Source of the DNA: Psococerastis gibbosa
Taxonomy: Eukaryota > Arthropoda > Insecta > Psocodea > Psocidae
Direction of reading: 5' to 3'
Length of the DNA stretch: 64,000 bases
NCBI GenBank assembly: GCA_963971405.1
Contig: OZ020489.1
Span: 22,470,290 to 22,534,289, forward strand
The position numbers and the translations under genes were made by a program. Every line of letters begins with the position of its first letter. The first letter of the stretch is position 1. Shown here piece after piece: positions 55,301-64,000 of this stretch. The notes beneath the pieces are model-generated. The model did not search any database. It was not told the DNA's origin and was given only the letters and a program-made list of their open reading frames with translations.

Positions 55301-58300
55301 GTCTTCCGATATGCTTTTGGTAATATTGGAGTGGCCTGACCTTTTGCTTCTCCAGCAGCCTTCCAGCTCCAATCTATAGGCGCCCATCCTGGCCTGTGCT
55401 TCAATGAAGACTCCCAGGGTTGGCAGGTTCAATAAAGTATTCAGGACATCCCCTGGTGAAGTTGACATTGCTCCTGTGATACAGAGGCAGGCCAGCCTCT
55501 GGAGCCCATTCAACTTGGTTGTCACTGTGACCTGTGTAGTCTTGGTCCACCAAACTACACTTCCGTAGGTAATCACCGGCCTAATGACCATTGTGTAAAT
55601 CCACATTGCCATTTTGGGCCTGATTCCCCACGTTGTGCCTATTGCCCGTCTGCAAACATAAATTAATTGTTTAGCTCGGTTAATAGTTTTTGTAATATGG
55701 GGATTCCAGGTAAGTCCTTTGTCTAGGTTAACCCCTAGATACTTAACCTCCGTCCCCAGTTTTACAACTTGATTGAAAAGCTTAGGCAGCTTTCCCCCAT
55801 CAAGATTCCTCTTTCGAGTAAATGGTACCATCGAGATTTTGGATGGGTTGATGCTCAGATTTTCAGCCTTGCACCATTTTTCTACTTCAGAAAAAGCCAT
55901 TTGCATTAGCTCGGTTATGACCCTCATGGACTTACCCCTAATCACAATGGCCAAATCATCCGCATATCCTTGTGCGTACACTCCCACCTCATTGAGTCTG
56001 GTGATGATTTTGTCCACCACAAGGTTCCACAACAGGGGCGAGATAACCCCACCCTGTGCCGTACCCCTGGTGGCCCTTACCATCACCTTCTCATCAGATA
56101 GGGATGCTAGAATCCTCCTATTGCTAAGCATGGATCTGATCCATCTACACACAGTTGCATTTACGCCAACTCTCTCCAACGCCCTTACCATGGAGTCATG
56201 TCCCGCGTTGGAGAAAGCTGCCTCAATGTCCAAAAACGCTGCCAGTGCATTCTCCCCACTGTCCAGGCTTTCCTCCAGTCTGCTCACCAGTTGATGCAAT
56301 GCAGTCTCAGAGGATCTGCCAGGGCAGTACGCATACTTAGTTTAGTTTACTTTAACAGCGTCGTCGGCACTAATCTTCACATTCCGAGAGTTCCGGTCTT
56401 TCGCGTCTTTTGGGGGTCTGAGGTTCTCTCTCGCTTTGGCTTCTAAGGACATCCTTGGTCATTCTTGTAGCCTTGCGCCTTCACTGAGTTGTCCTTAACA
56501 TGTGTTGCACCAGGTCGCATCTTCTCTCCCATTCGTGTGGGCTCACCAAGCTAATCTCCGTTCTCTGACTTATTCGGTGATTGGGCTGTATCTCTCCTCA
56601 GGTTTCTTCGTCCCTCCTGTCTGTTTATACCCGAGGGTGTAGCGCAGGTACCGTCAGTTATTATCATTACATGTAACAGCAAGGCAAGGCCGTAGCAGGA
56701 TTTTTTTTCGGGGGGGGGGGGGGTTTAGAAATTTCATTGGGTACTACATAGTGATTTTTGTTTTTCCTCTCAAAATCCGATTCTATCAAGTAGGAAGCCA
56801 TTTCATTTCGGGGGGGGGGGGGGGGGTTGAACCTCCCCTTGGCTACGGCCTTGTGTAACAGTGATATTGAATCTGCCATGAATTGTGTTTTTTAATTATA
56901 TTTTAAGTTATTATGTCGAAATATCACAAAGTAACCATGGATACTATTAGTCACCATAGTGTAGGTTTGTGCGCAGTTCTGAGTTCCAAGAGTGTGACGT
57001 TTTCTAGGCTCGCGTAGTGCTCTCAAATTGAGCCATATTGCTGATCAAAATCGGCGGTGTACAGTTCTACAGGTCGTATATTTTCCTATTTCCAGGGCGG
57101 AAGTGAACCAAACGTTGTACCTTCTATGATGTCCGCCACATTTGACATCCGAGTGGCTGTGGACGAAGATCAAGATAAGTTGACTGCTCTGCTGGAGCAA
57201 TGGGCTGCCAAAGCTGGAGGGGGCATTGATATTGAATACCTCTTGAAAGAACCCGTTTCTCCTGCCACCCCTTTGGACGCATCAAACCCATTCTGGACTG
57301 CAATGAAGCAAATCTTCGATAACTCGTAAGTTGTACTCACAGTCAGTCAGTCTTTTAGCTTTTTATAAATTTCCCATTTACGTTTTATTTCCTAGCTATT
57401 CTCTTTTCATCGCAATTAATATAATCAACTCCAGTCCAGTCCGGGTGAGATACTTGGGCCTCCTCCACTCCCTCACTCACTCGTGATTATTAATAACTTC
57501 CTCTTGTTCCAATCCTACTGTTCTGGGATAGTCCTCTATCGGTTTCTGTGTCTCTTCTTAGGTATTCCACTTCGTCGCGTTCCCTCCATTTCTTCTTCCA
57601 TTATCTCGCGCTGGTGCTGTTAACCGTTCAATTTTCGTCTCCAAAGCATTGAAGACTTCGGTGGCATGGTAGTAGCGTGCTTGTACTTGTGCGAGACTCT
57701 ACACACCTTGCGATCGGATACGTGTCGTAAGTCGACACAAATACCTTTTAGGTGACTTAGTGAGGCGATTGAAGAGGTTAATCGGATGATTCATTAAATT
57801 GTTTGTACGCTATTAACCTTTTTAAAAAACAAAATATAAAATAAGTGTCTTCTCGCTATCTTCTCTTAAACAGCACTTGATATAAAAAATGTTGAACTGT
57901 AATATCTCTACTTTAATTTCATAATTTTATTATAATAGTTGTAATGTAAGACATGCAATTTATAGCTTCTGTGAAGAGTTGAGAAGCGGAGGAAATCCAT
58001 TTTTTTTTTCTAACGCACGAATTAACCTGGGCTTTATTTTTTCATCTATATGTTAATGTAAAAGCGAAGTTATTAAGCTTTAGTCAGTATTATGTCTATT
58101 GATCATATTACTTACGTTCCCCATTCCATTGATTATTGATTAATTAAAAAAAAAAAAAAAAACACCTGATGAGACTGAAGCAAATTGGGATGGCCGTTGG
58201 CGTATATATAATCATTGTCTCAAAGCTGCGCATTCACTGCTATATGATATCTTTACAGAGGCCAAAAAATCACCAACAGAATCCTTCCAGGTGGAACTGA

Positions 58301-61300
58301 CGGGAGATTTCTCAGAAGGGTGAGTATTTTTTACAATACATACGAAGGGAAGGTTGTAAGTTAGAATTTGTCACTGAAGCTACAAATGATACTGCAAGCA
58401 GACCCAGACAGTTATACAATTTCTGCGTTTGTTGAATTTAATATGAATTGGTGACAGAAAAAAAATTAATTGCATACAGGCGTGGGACTCTTTTGGTATA
58501 TTTAGTTAAGGTAACCGCAGCCTAGATAATCCGTGGTAACATTGTTACTCTTTCAGATTTTGAGTTTTTTTTGTATTATTAGATATTTGGCGGTATATTG
58601 TGTTGGTAAAAAGTAACACGGTTGCCAACATTGGGGTTTTCTAATGTTAATGTGACGGGCGTGAAGCCAATACTTTATTTTTTGTATTAATAAATAAATG
58701 GAACGTACAATTACGTAAAGGTGTTTTTTATAATAAAGATAGGATCCAATAAAAGGTTATGGGCCCAGTGCGACGAATGTGACACTTGTGAAAAGCGTCT
58801 AAAAATTAAAAAGAAAAGTGGTGAGTAAATCACAAAGAAAAAAAAACACAAAATGGCCGACTCCGGCTTTTCAGTCAAATTAACAGGGAATAATTATGAG
58901 AAATGGAAATTCGTACTAAAATGTTTCTTGCAAGGAAAAGGCTTAGAAAGTGTAGCAAATGGAAAACTATGTAAAAGCGATCAGGAATATTCTAAGAACG
59001 ACGGAAAGGCCAAATACTTAATTGCCTCTTCGGTTGATGAAAAGTTGCTAACGATTATTGAAGGTTGCAAAACAAGCAAAGAAATGCTTGACAAGTTCGA
59101 GAAAATTTATGGTAGTACCTCGGAAGTCAATAAAATGCTGTTATACGAAGAACTACATAAACTTCACTTTGAAAGTGAAGAGACTATATCAGGTTTCATT
59201 GCAAGAGCGATGAATATTGCAGGAAAATTGAAAAATGCAGGAGAATCAGTAAGTGACAATCAAATTATAACAAAAATAATTGGAACATTGCCAGAAACAT
59301 TTGTAAATTTCAGGCAAGCATGGCTATCAACTGAAGATTCCAAACAGAACATTGAGAATCTAACGGCTAGACTAATAGATGAGGAAAGGATAATAAAAGG
59401 ACCGAAATTAGAGGATATGGAAAAAACTGGGCTTGGCGGGATTCGAACCCACGATCTACGCCTAACCGGGGCGTCGTCTTAACCACTGGACCACAAGCCC
59501 CGACAAGTCCAGTAAATGCCAAATCCTCTACTTATGCTCTAATTGACATGATTCGTGTTGCTAGACAGGTTAGCACAACTACACAACTATCTAACCGAAC
59601 AGGTCTGTGAGCTGACTTAATTGCATAAAGGCAATGCTTTATTCATTACATTGTAGTATTATATGGTATATATAACACTGACATTAAATTAACTTTGGTT
59701 GAAGAGGTAACCTCCTCGTTATAACCGAAATTAGAGGATATGGAAAAAACTGGACTTGTCGGGGCTTGTGGTCCAGTGGTTAAGACGACGCCCCGGTTAG
59801 GCGTAGATCGTGGGTTCGAATCCCGCCAAGCCCAGTTTTTTCCATATCCTCTAATTTCGGTTATAACGAGGAGGTTACCTCTTCAACCAAAGTTAATTTA
59901 ATGTCAGTGTTATATATACCATATAATACTACAATGTAATAATAAAAGGAGCTGAAAGTAAGACAGAAGCTTACATTGCCCATAAAAAACCTGAGAAAAG
60001 TCAGAAAAAGGACACCATCTGCTACCGTTGTTCCAAACGGGGCCATTACGCATATCAATGTGAAAGCGGGCGCGAACATCACGGACGTGGTACGGGTCGC
60101 GGACAAGCTTCAAATCGGGGTAACGAGTATCGCGGGCAAGGACATCGAGGACGCGGATATCAGGGACGCGGATATCGTAGAGGTAGAGGAAATTATAATG
60201 AACAAAGTACAATGAAAAATGAAGTCAATAGTGATGCGTTTGTAATTGCAACCGAAAATAGTTATTACGAGTGGACTGCAGACTCAGGTGCAGGAAGACA
60301 TATGTGTTATCAGAGAAGTTTCTTTAAAACGTTTGAAAAACGTAAAGGAAATGTCACCGTAGGAAACAGTGCGAAACTGAATATAGAAGGTGAAGGTGAT
60401 ATTGAGATAAGGAAGCTCGTAAATAATAAATGGGAAAATGGAATTTTAAAGAACGTCCTATTCGTTCCTGGGCTAAAAAGGAACTTAGTGTCTGAAGGAG
60501 AAATGACTGCAAAAGGCCTGGAAATCGTGAAGAGAGGGAAAACTATTGAAATCATGAAAAATAAAAAAGTAATAGCAAGTGGAACAAGAGATGATACAAA
60601 TCTGTATCAGCTATTTTTTAAGACAGTAATAAATGATGTCGCATGCGCTAATGCTGAAGAAACTAAATCAAGTATGAAACTATGGCATGAAAGGCTTGGG
60701 CATATAAATATTGAGTATTTAAAGAGACATATGGCCCAAAACAATGTGAAAATGGAAAAAGAAGATTTCTTTTGTGAGCCATGTGTATTGGCAAAGCAAA
60801 GTAAAGCAAGTTTTAAGAAATCAGAAAGAATAAAACCTAAAGGTCCAGGACAGTTGATTTATACAGACATATGTGGACCAATGACATGTGAATCTGTTGG
60901 TAAAGCGAAATATATAATTCTGTTCAAGGATGGAGCTACAGCGTACAGAAAAGTTTACTTTGTGAGTAATAAAAGTTGTTTTATTGATTGTCTGAAGAAG
61001 TTTGACATGCTTTTAGTGAATAAATTTGGGCGTCATTTACAAGTGCTACATTCAGACAATGGGACAGAAATCAGAAGTCAAATAGTTGACAGATATCTTG
61101 AAGAGATTGGCGCAGAAAGGGAATTAACAGCACCCTATACACCGGAACAAAATGCACGCTGTGAACGCGAATTCCGGACAATAATGGAAGCTGCCAGAGC
61201 CATGATGTTGGGCAAAAATATACGTATAGAACTGTGGGCAGAAGCTGTGAATAATGCAGTTTACATTCTAAATCGTACGCCAAACTCGCAAGTAGACATG

Positions 61301-63693
61301 ACTCCATATGAACACTGGACTGGGCAGAAAGCGAAACTAGATCATGTAAGAACATTCGGGTGTGATGCTTACAAGATGAAACAAAAACATGAAAGAGACA
61401 AGTTAAACGCGAAATCTGAAAAACTAATTTTTGTTGGTTGCGACGAGAAAACGAATAATTACAGACTATATGATGAAAAATGTCGCAAAGTAGTGATTAC
61501 AAGGAATGTTATATTCAATGAGAAAGGAAGTGAATATTCAAATGACAAAGAAAGCGATGAGAACGTGAATAATTATGTATTTGATCCAGAAATTGATGAG
61601 AACTCAGAAGAAAATGATATTCAAGAATTACGTGAAGAAGATGAACTTCCAAAAAGAGGGACAAGGCAAAGAAGACAGCCAGCTTATTTGTCAAACTATG
61701 AGACATACTGTATGTTAAATGAATATGATCCTGTGTGTTATAGTGAAGCTATTCAAGATGATGATTGGAGGAAAGCAATCACTAAAGAACTGTCAGTGCA
61801 TGAAAAAGCTAATACTTGGGAGAATGTGAACGAACTTCCAGCGGGCAAAAAGGCAATCGATACAAAGTGGGTGTTCAGAACGAAAGAAGGAGGTGAGAAG
61901 AAAGCTCGACTAGTAGCTAAAGGATTCCAAGAGAAATGCGAAGAAAATGTGTACGCACCTGTAGCGAGACTTGTTACGGTGAGAATGATATTATCACTAG
62001 CAGTGCAGAAGTCATGGCCTGTTATACAGCTAGACGTACCTTCTGCGTTTATTGCTGCTGAACTTAAGAACTCTGTGTACATTAAGAAACCGGATGGTGT
62101 TAAAGGTTCCGGAAACCAAATTTACAAGTTAAAGAAGGCATTATATGGGCTTAAAGAAGCTCCAAAGTGTTGGAACGAGACTTTCAGTATTTTCTTAGAA
62201 AAAGTTGGTTTTGTTCGCACAAAGGCAGATGTATGCCTCTACATAAGAAATGGTGTTTATTTACTACTATGGGTTGATGACATAATATTAACAGGTGAAG
62301 AAGAAAAATTTGAACTGATTGTTAAACAACTCGAACAAGAATTTAAAGTGAAAAATTTTGGCGAGATAAGAAATTTTCTTGGACTTCAAGTGCAAAGAAG
62401 TGGAAATGAGATGAAGATTTGTCAGACAATTTTAATTGACAAGGTATTAAAGAAATTCAATATGGAAGACTGCAAAGAAATATCAATACCAATGGAATTT
62501 AATCTTCAATTCGCAGAAAATGAAGACATCTTAGAAAATGTGCCGTACAGACAGTTAATTGGAAGTTTAATGTACTTGTCAGTAAATTCACGACCTGACA
62601 TTACATATGCGGTCTCAACTTTAAGTAAGTTTCTTGACAAGCCTACCTCGACCACATGGAAGGCGGGGAAAAGAATTCTGAGATATCTAAAAGGAACAAG
62701 AGAAATGGGCATCGTGTTTACGAAGAAAGAAAAAGAAGACGAAGAAGAAATAGTGGGGTTCTCCGATGCAGACTGGGCGGGGAGCTCAGACCGAAAAAGC
62801 ACTTCAGGCGGTGTGGTGTACTTTTACGGAAACGCTGTCTCCTGGGTTTCAAGGAAACAGCAATGTGTAGCCCTCTCAACGACAGAAGCTGAGTATGTTT
62901 CTGCGGCAGTGATGTGTTGTGAGTTACTTTTCATTATTCAAGCGGCCAATGATCTTGATAAAAATTTAAAAGCATGCCTATATACAGATAATCAAGGAGC
63001 AATGAGTATTGCTGTTAATGCAGAAAACAGTAAAAGGAGCAAACACATTGATATAAAGTATCATTTTATTAAAGACTTAGCTAAGAAAGAAATAGTTAAC
63101 TTTAAATATGTTTGTTCAGAAGACAATGTGGCAGATATTTTTACAAAGGCATTGGCCAAACCAAAGTTTGAGAAATTTTGCTTCATGTTAAACTTGGGAT
63201 AAGTTTTTTTTTACAATTTTCAACTTTTCATGATATGAAAACTTTTAATTGAGAGGGGGTTTTGTATTATTAGATATTTGGCGGTATATTGTGTTGGTAA
63301 AAAGTAACACGGTTGCCAACATTGGGGTTTTCTAATGTTAATGTGACGGGCGTGAAGCCAATACTTTATTTTTTGTATTAATAAATAAATGGAACGTACA
63401 ATTACGTAAAGGTGTTTTTTATAATAAAGATAGGATCCAATAAAAGTTTTCTACTCGGGGTTCAGGTTATTTAAAATGCCAAAATTTTTTGGACCTGGCT
63501 TTCTTTATTTTCTTATTTCTTTAATGTTGTTTCTTTACAGAAGGGAATTCGCGTTCTTTCCTTTTCGCCTATGAACAACACACCTGACCTAGCGCATGCG
63601 AACGACGAGTTTATAAACAAAGATGTCTTCTTGAAGGGCATTGACTTCTTCACCCAAATTATCCCAGCCATTGCCAACGTCCAATCTATTTGA
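52357..63693 (+). CDS. ACY1: Aminoacylase-1 (N-acyl-L-amino-acid amidohydrolase)
   Basis: Eight coding exons join in frame: 52357-52441, 52714-52883, 53333-53504, 53759-53902, 54058-54245, 57096-57325, 58259-58319 and 63541-63693, giving 400 residues (human ACY1 has 408). It is a zinc-dependent M20-family enzyme that removes the acyl group from N-acetyl amino acids in the cytosol. The expected ligands and catalytic residues are present: H77 and D79 in SHMDVV, D110 in GRGAQD, E144-E145 in VPDEE, E171 in LDEGEAN, H202 in GHGS and H369 in the last exon. The dimerisation-lid region (about 185-310) is intact. The first ATG after the acceptor at 52350 is taken as the start because homology begins within 15 residues. 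Intron 5 holds an antisense LINE whose tail begins 4 nt after the donor; intron 7 holds a whole copia element. No coding defect is visible, so I expect a functional gene if those introns are spliced. Confidence 0.92.
53974..54008 (+). repeat. GT/GA microsatellite
   Basis: A GT-rich run (CGTGTGCGTGTGTGTGTGTG) passes into a GAGAGAGAGA tract, about 50 bp upstream of exon 5 of the aminoacylase gene. Confidence 0.85.
54246..56340 (-). mobile_element. RNase H-bearing LINE (I/R1-like), 5'-truncated
   Basis: Minus-strand element with its poly(A) tail seen as a T-run at about 54250-54268. One open frame (56299-54341, 652 residues) begins inside the reverse transcriptase. It has [24 protein letters not shown] and the active-site GYADDLAIV (the RT catalytic Asp pair), then an RNase H domain with [23 protein letters not shown] and [15 protein letters not shown]. 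The C-terminal Cys-His tail ([18 protein letters not shown]) follows. The endonuclease and the start of the RT are missing. It lies antisense in intron 5 of the aminoacylase gene. The clade is judged from the RT-RNase H order. Confidence 0.85.
54341..56299 (-). CDS. LINE RT-RNase H open frame, 652 codons
   Basis: This is the coding part of the truncated LINE. The frame is open without frameshifts, which suggests a young insertion. The internal Met at 56299 is only the first available one; the real ORF2 started upstream in sequence that was never inserted. A near-identical 3' fragment at 17500-17949 has the same C-terminus. Confidence 0.75.
   Translation of the reverse strand: MHQLVSRLEESLDSGENALAAFLDIEAAFSNAGHDSMVRALERVGVNATVCRWIRSMLSNRRILASLSDEKVMVRATRGTAQGGVISPLLWNLVVDKIITRLNEVGVYAQGYADDLAIVIRGKSMRVITELMQMAFSEVEKWCKAENLSINPSKISMVPFTRKRNLDGGKLPKLFNQVVKLGTEVKYLGVNLDKGLTWNPHITKTINRAKQLIYVCRRAIGTTWGIRPKMAMWIYTMVIRPVITYGSVVWWTKTTQVTVTTKLNGLQRLACLCITGAMSTSPGDVLNTLLNLPTLGVFIEAQARMGAYRLELEGCWRSKRSGHSNITKSISEDTLLMPSDRMTPLLSFSKPFNTRIPAREEWNAEEHQTGDNDLVWYTDGSKMENGAGGGVYGETVDKSIVLSLGKYATVFQAEVGAIIKCLEECMEMECKGKTIIIYTDSQAAIKAVEAIKITSKMVWHCINLLIKVCRENSVSLIWVPAHSNFDGNERADELARKGAETPFIGAEPKYGMAYCQARTSVQKWVQRKTAEEWKKVPESRFAKKVIPGPSKKLTDQLLSLSREQARRVVGTLTGHGHFNKHMHRVGVKNDSRCRLCEVEEETAEHILFECEALGQTRYQTLGHPRSEEETIRSNPITKTLEFIKKTGVIRWA
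56680..56853. mobile_element. hAT-like miniature element with 8-bp duplication
   Basis: The ends CAAGGCAAGGCCGTAGC and GGCTACGGCCTTG are inverted; the left one has a 5-bp CAAGG repeat. TGTAACAG flanks both sides (56672-56679 and 56854-56861), an 8-bp target duplication as made by hAT transposases. Inside are two G-runs (13 and about 17 G). It lies in intron 5 of the aminoacylase gene. Confidence 0.85.
57640..57840 (-). repeat. Dispersed repeat, inverted copy of 32890-33085
   Basis: Minus-strand copy sharing CGTGCTTGTACTTGTGCGAG, ACACGTGTCGTAA-type and AATTGTTTGTACGC pieces with the copy in the coiled-coil gene. It is located in intron 6 of the aminoacylase gene. No function is recognised. 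Confidence 0.5.
58569..58754 (+). repeat. Copia 5' LTR
   Basis: 186 bp starting TTTTGTATTATTAG and ending GGATCCAATAAAA. Boundaries are fixed by the GTTTT duplication outside, the primer-binding site inside and the equal length of the other LTR. It would hold the element's promoter. Confidence 0.9.
59428..59500 (-). tRNA. tRNA-like module in SINE, copy A
   Basis: 73-nt cloverleaf identical in structure to the one at 40438-40510, with D-loop AGTGG and loop CCGGTTA, followed on its own strand by a T6 run. It is part of the insertion in copia gag. The non-standard position 33 argues against use in translation. Confidence 0.45.
59762..59834 (+). tRNA. tRNA-like module in SINE, copy C (hairpin loop)
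   Basis: Same 73-nt cloverleaf with box A TGGTCCAGTGG, box B GGTTCGAATCC, discriminator A and then GTTTTTT. It forms the loop of the 109-bp inverted repeat. A T6 run directly after the module should stop RNA polymerase III before the repeat body. Confidence 0.45.
63260..63445 (+). repeat. Copia 3' LTR
   Basis: 186 bp that match the 5' LTR without a visible difference. It is preceded by the polypurine tract GAGAGGGGG and followed by the GTTTT target duplication. It ends 95 bp before the last aminoacylase exon. Confidence 0.9.
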
Positions 63694-64000
63694 TAACCCA
63701 TGTCATGAAACATGAAATCAAAGCAATTATTTCACAAAAAAATCGGTAGGGTTATTTTTATTTTTTGATTATTATTTTGTTCCAAATTGAACGGGGGGAA
63801 TTTTATGCATCGGTTAGTGCTGTGATTTCTTCTCTTAATCACATTGCCTCAGGCGTAATTTTAAATGTTTTTCTCGATTGTCTTACCTTCATTTTTGGGA
63901 ATGCTACGTTGAATTACGCTTGAATTAGTCTACTGAATTCTCCGTAGGCTTCATCAATGTTGAAATGTTTGTGTACTTTGTTCCAATCAATTTTTTGTAA
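63694..64000. other. 3' flank of the aminoacylase gene
   Basis: No AATAAA is visible in the 307 bp after the stop codon, and no further gene is recognised. The 3' UTR probably continues past the window. Confidence 0.3.

Larger units (their letters stand above)
59402..59938 (+). mobile_element. tRNA-cassette palindromic insertion, 12-bp TSD
   Basis: Flanked by ATAATAAAAGGA on both sides (59390-59401 and 59939-59950). From left to right: an antisense unit (body, tRNA-like module 59500-59428, head), about 120 bp of other sequence, an antisense body (59645-59753), then a sense tRNA-like module (59762-59834) and body. Segments 59645-59753 and 59832-59940 are a 109-bp inverted repeat, perfect by eye, with the tRNA-like module in the loop; the junction falls at a shared CTGG. 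The long duplication and tail point to LINE-type retroposition rather than a DNA transposase. Confidence 0.85.
58853..63202 (+). pseudogene. Copia gag-pol frame, split by an insertion
   Basis: The gag part (58853-59401, about 183 codons) has a capsid-like region with [12 protein letters not shown]. After the insertion the same frame resumes at 59951 with a CX2CX4HX4C zinc knuckle and an Arg-Gly-rich tail. It then runs on without a stop to 63202: protease ([11 protein letters not shown]), integrase zinc-binding region ([10 protein letters not shown]...CEPC), integrase core ([19 protein letters not shown]), reverse transcriptase ([20 protein letters not shown]) and RNase H ([21 protein letters not shown]). 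Insertion plus duplicated target equals 549 bp, a multiple of three, but the inserted DNA contains stops. Apart from that break I see no defect. Confidence 0.88.
58569..63445 (+). mobile_element. Ty1/copia LTR retrotransposon, full length
   Basis: The 186-bp LTRs (58569-58754 and 63260-63445) read the same throughout by eye. A 5-bp target duplication GTTTT flanks them (58564-58568 and 63446-63450). The primer-binding site GGTTATGGGCCCAG starts directly after the 5' LTR and complements the anticodon arm of initiator tRNA-Met, as known for Drosophila copia. The polypurine tract GAGAGGGGG abuts the 3' LTR. One gag-pol frame fills the interior, interrupted by a 537-bp insertion (59402-59938). It lies in sense orientation in intron 7 of the aminoacylase gene. 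The identical LTRs point to a recent insertion. Confidence 0.95.

Noticed and set aside
55773-56294. 173-codon plus-strand frame in the aminoacylase intron
   Set aside because: Exact antisense of the LINE reverse transcriptase, which has clear catalytic motifs on the minus strand.

Overview
This is animal nuclear DNA, most likely from an arthropod. The genes have many short exons with GT-AG introns, the sequence is AT-rich, and transposable elements of several classes fill the introns and spacers. A CYP3-clan (CYP6-like) P450 and a secreted group-7-allergen/JHBP-like protein fit an arthropod. I cannot name the species.

Five host genes can be assembled by joining exons in frame. (1) + strand 3745-9773: secreted TULIP-fold protein, 6 coding exons, 269 aa. 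(2) - strand 21265-15255: a GTSF1/Asterix-like protein with two CHHC zinc fingers and an Arg-Gly tail, 5 coding exons including a 19-nt microexon, about 183 aa. No single long reading frame reveals it. (3) + strand 29231-33389: coiled-coil protein, 5 exons, 250 aa, possibly HAUS2-like. (4) + strand 43607-51230: complete cytochrome P450, 8 coding exons, 532 aa. (5) + strand 52357-63693: complete aminoacylase-1, 8 coding exons, 400 aa. A possible THAP first exon lies at 22272-22192 on the - strand.

Mobile DNA dominates the rest. A CR1-type LINE (23.2-26.4 kb) keeps an open endonuclease-reverse transcriptase frame and the end of its esterase-type ORF1. An RNase H-bearing LINE appears twice: a long copy in the aminoacylase gene and a 5'-truncated copy in the GTSF1-like gene. 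A Tc1 element (41.2-42.8 kb) has TIRs and a broken transposase. A copia element (58.6-63.4 kb) has LTRs that read identically; its single gag-pol frame is interrupted only by a tRNA-derived palindromic insertion with a 12-bp target duplication. Two tRNA-related SINE families, hAT-like miniature elements with G-runs, and old LINE debris are also present.

The most distinctive content is a set of palindromic miniature elements with GGCG...CGCC ends and 3-bp target duplications. They share the core GACGTGGTAGCAGACATT. They occur as 135-149 bp near-perfect hairpins, as about 245-bp units, and as about 380-bp composites in which one palindrome sits inside another. One locus (34043-34573) is nested three deep and is flanked by a 29-bp direct duplication. 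They lie in introns of four genes and 81 bp upstream of the fifth. A piRNA-pathway candidate (the GTSF1-like gene) is itself loaded with these repeats.
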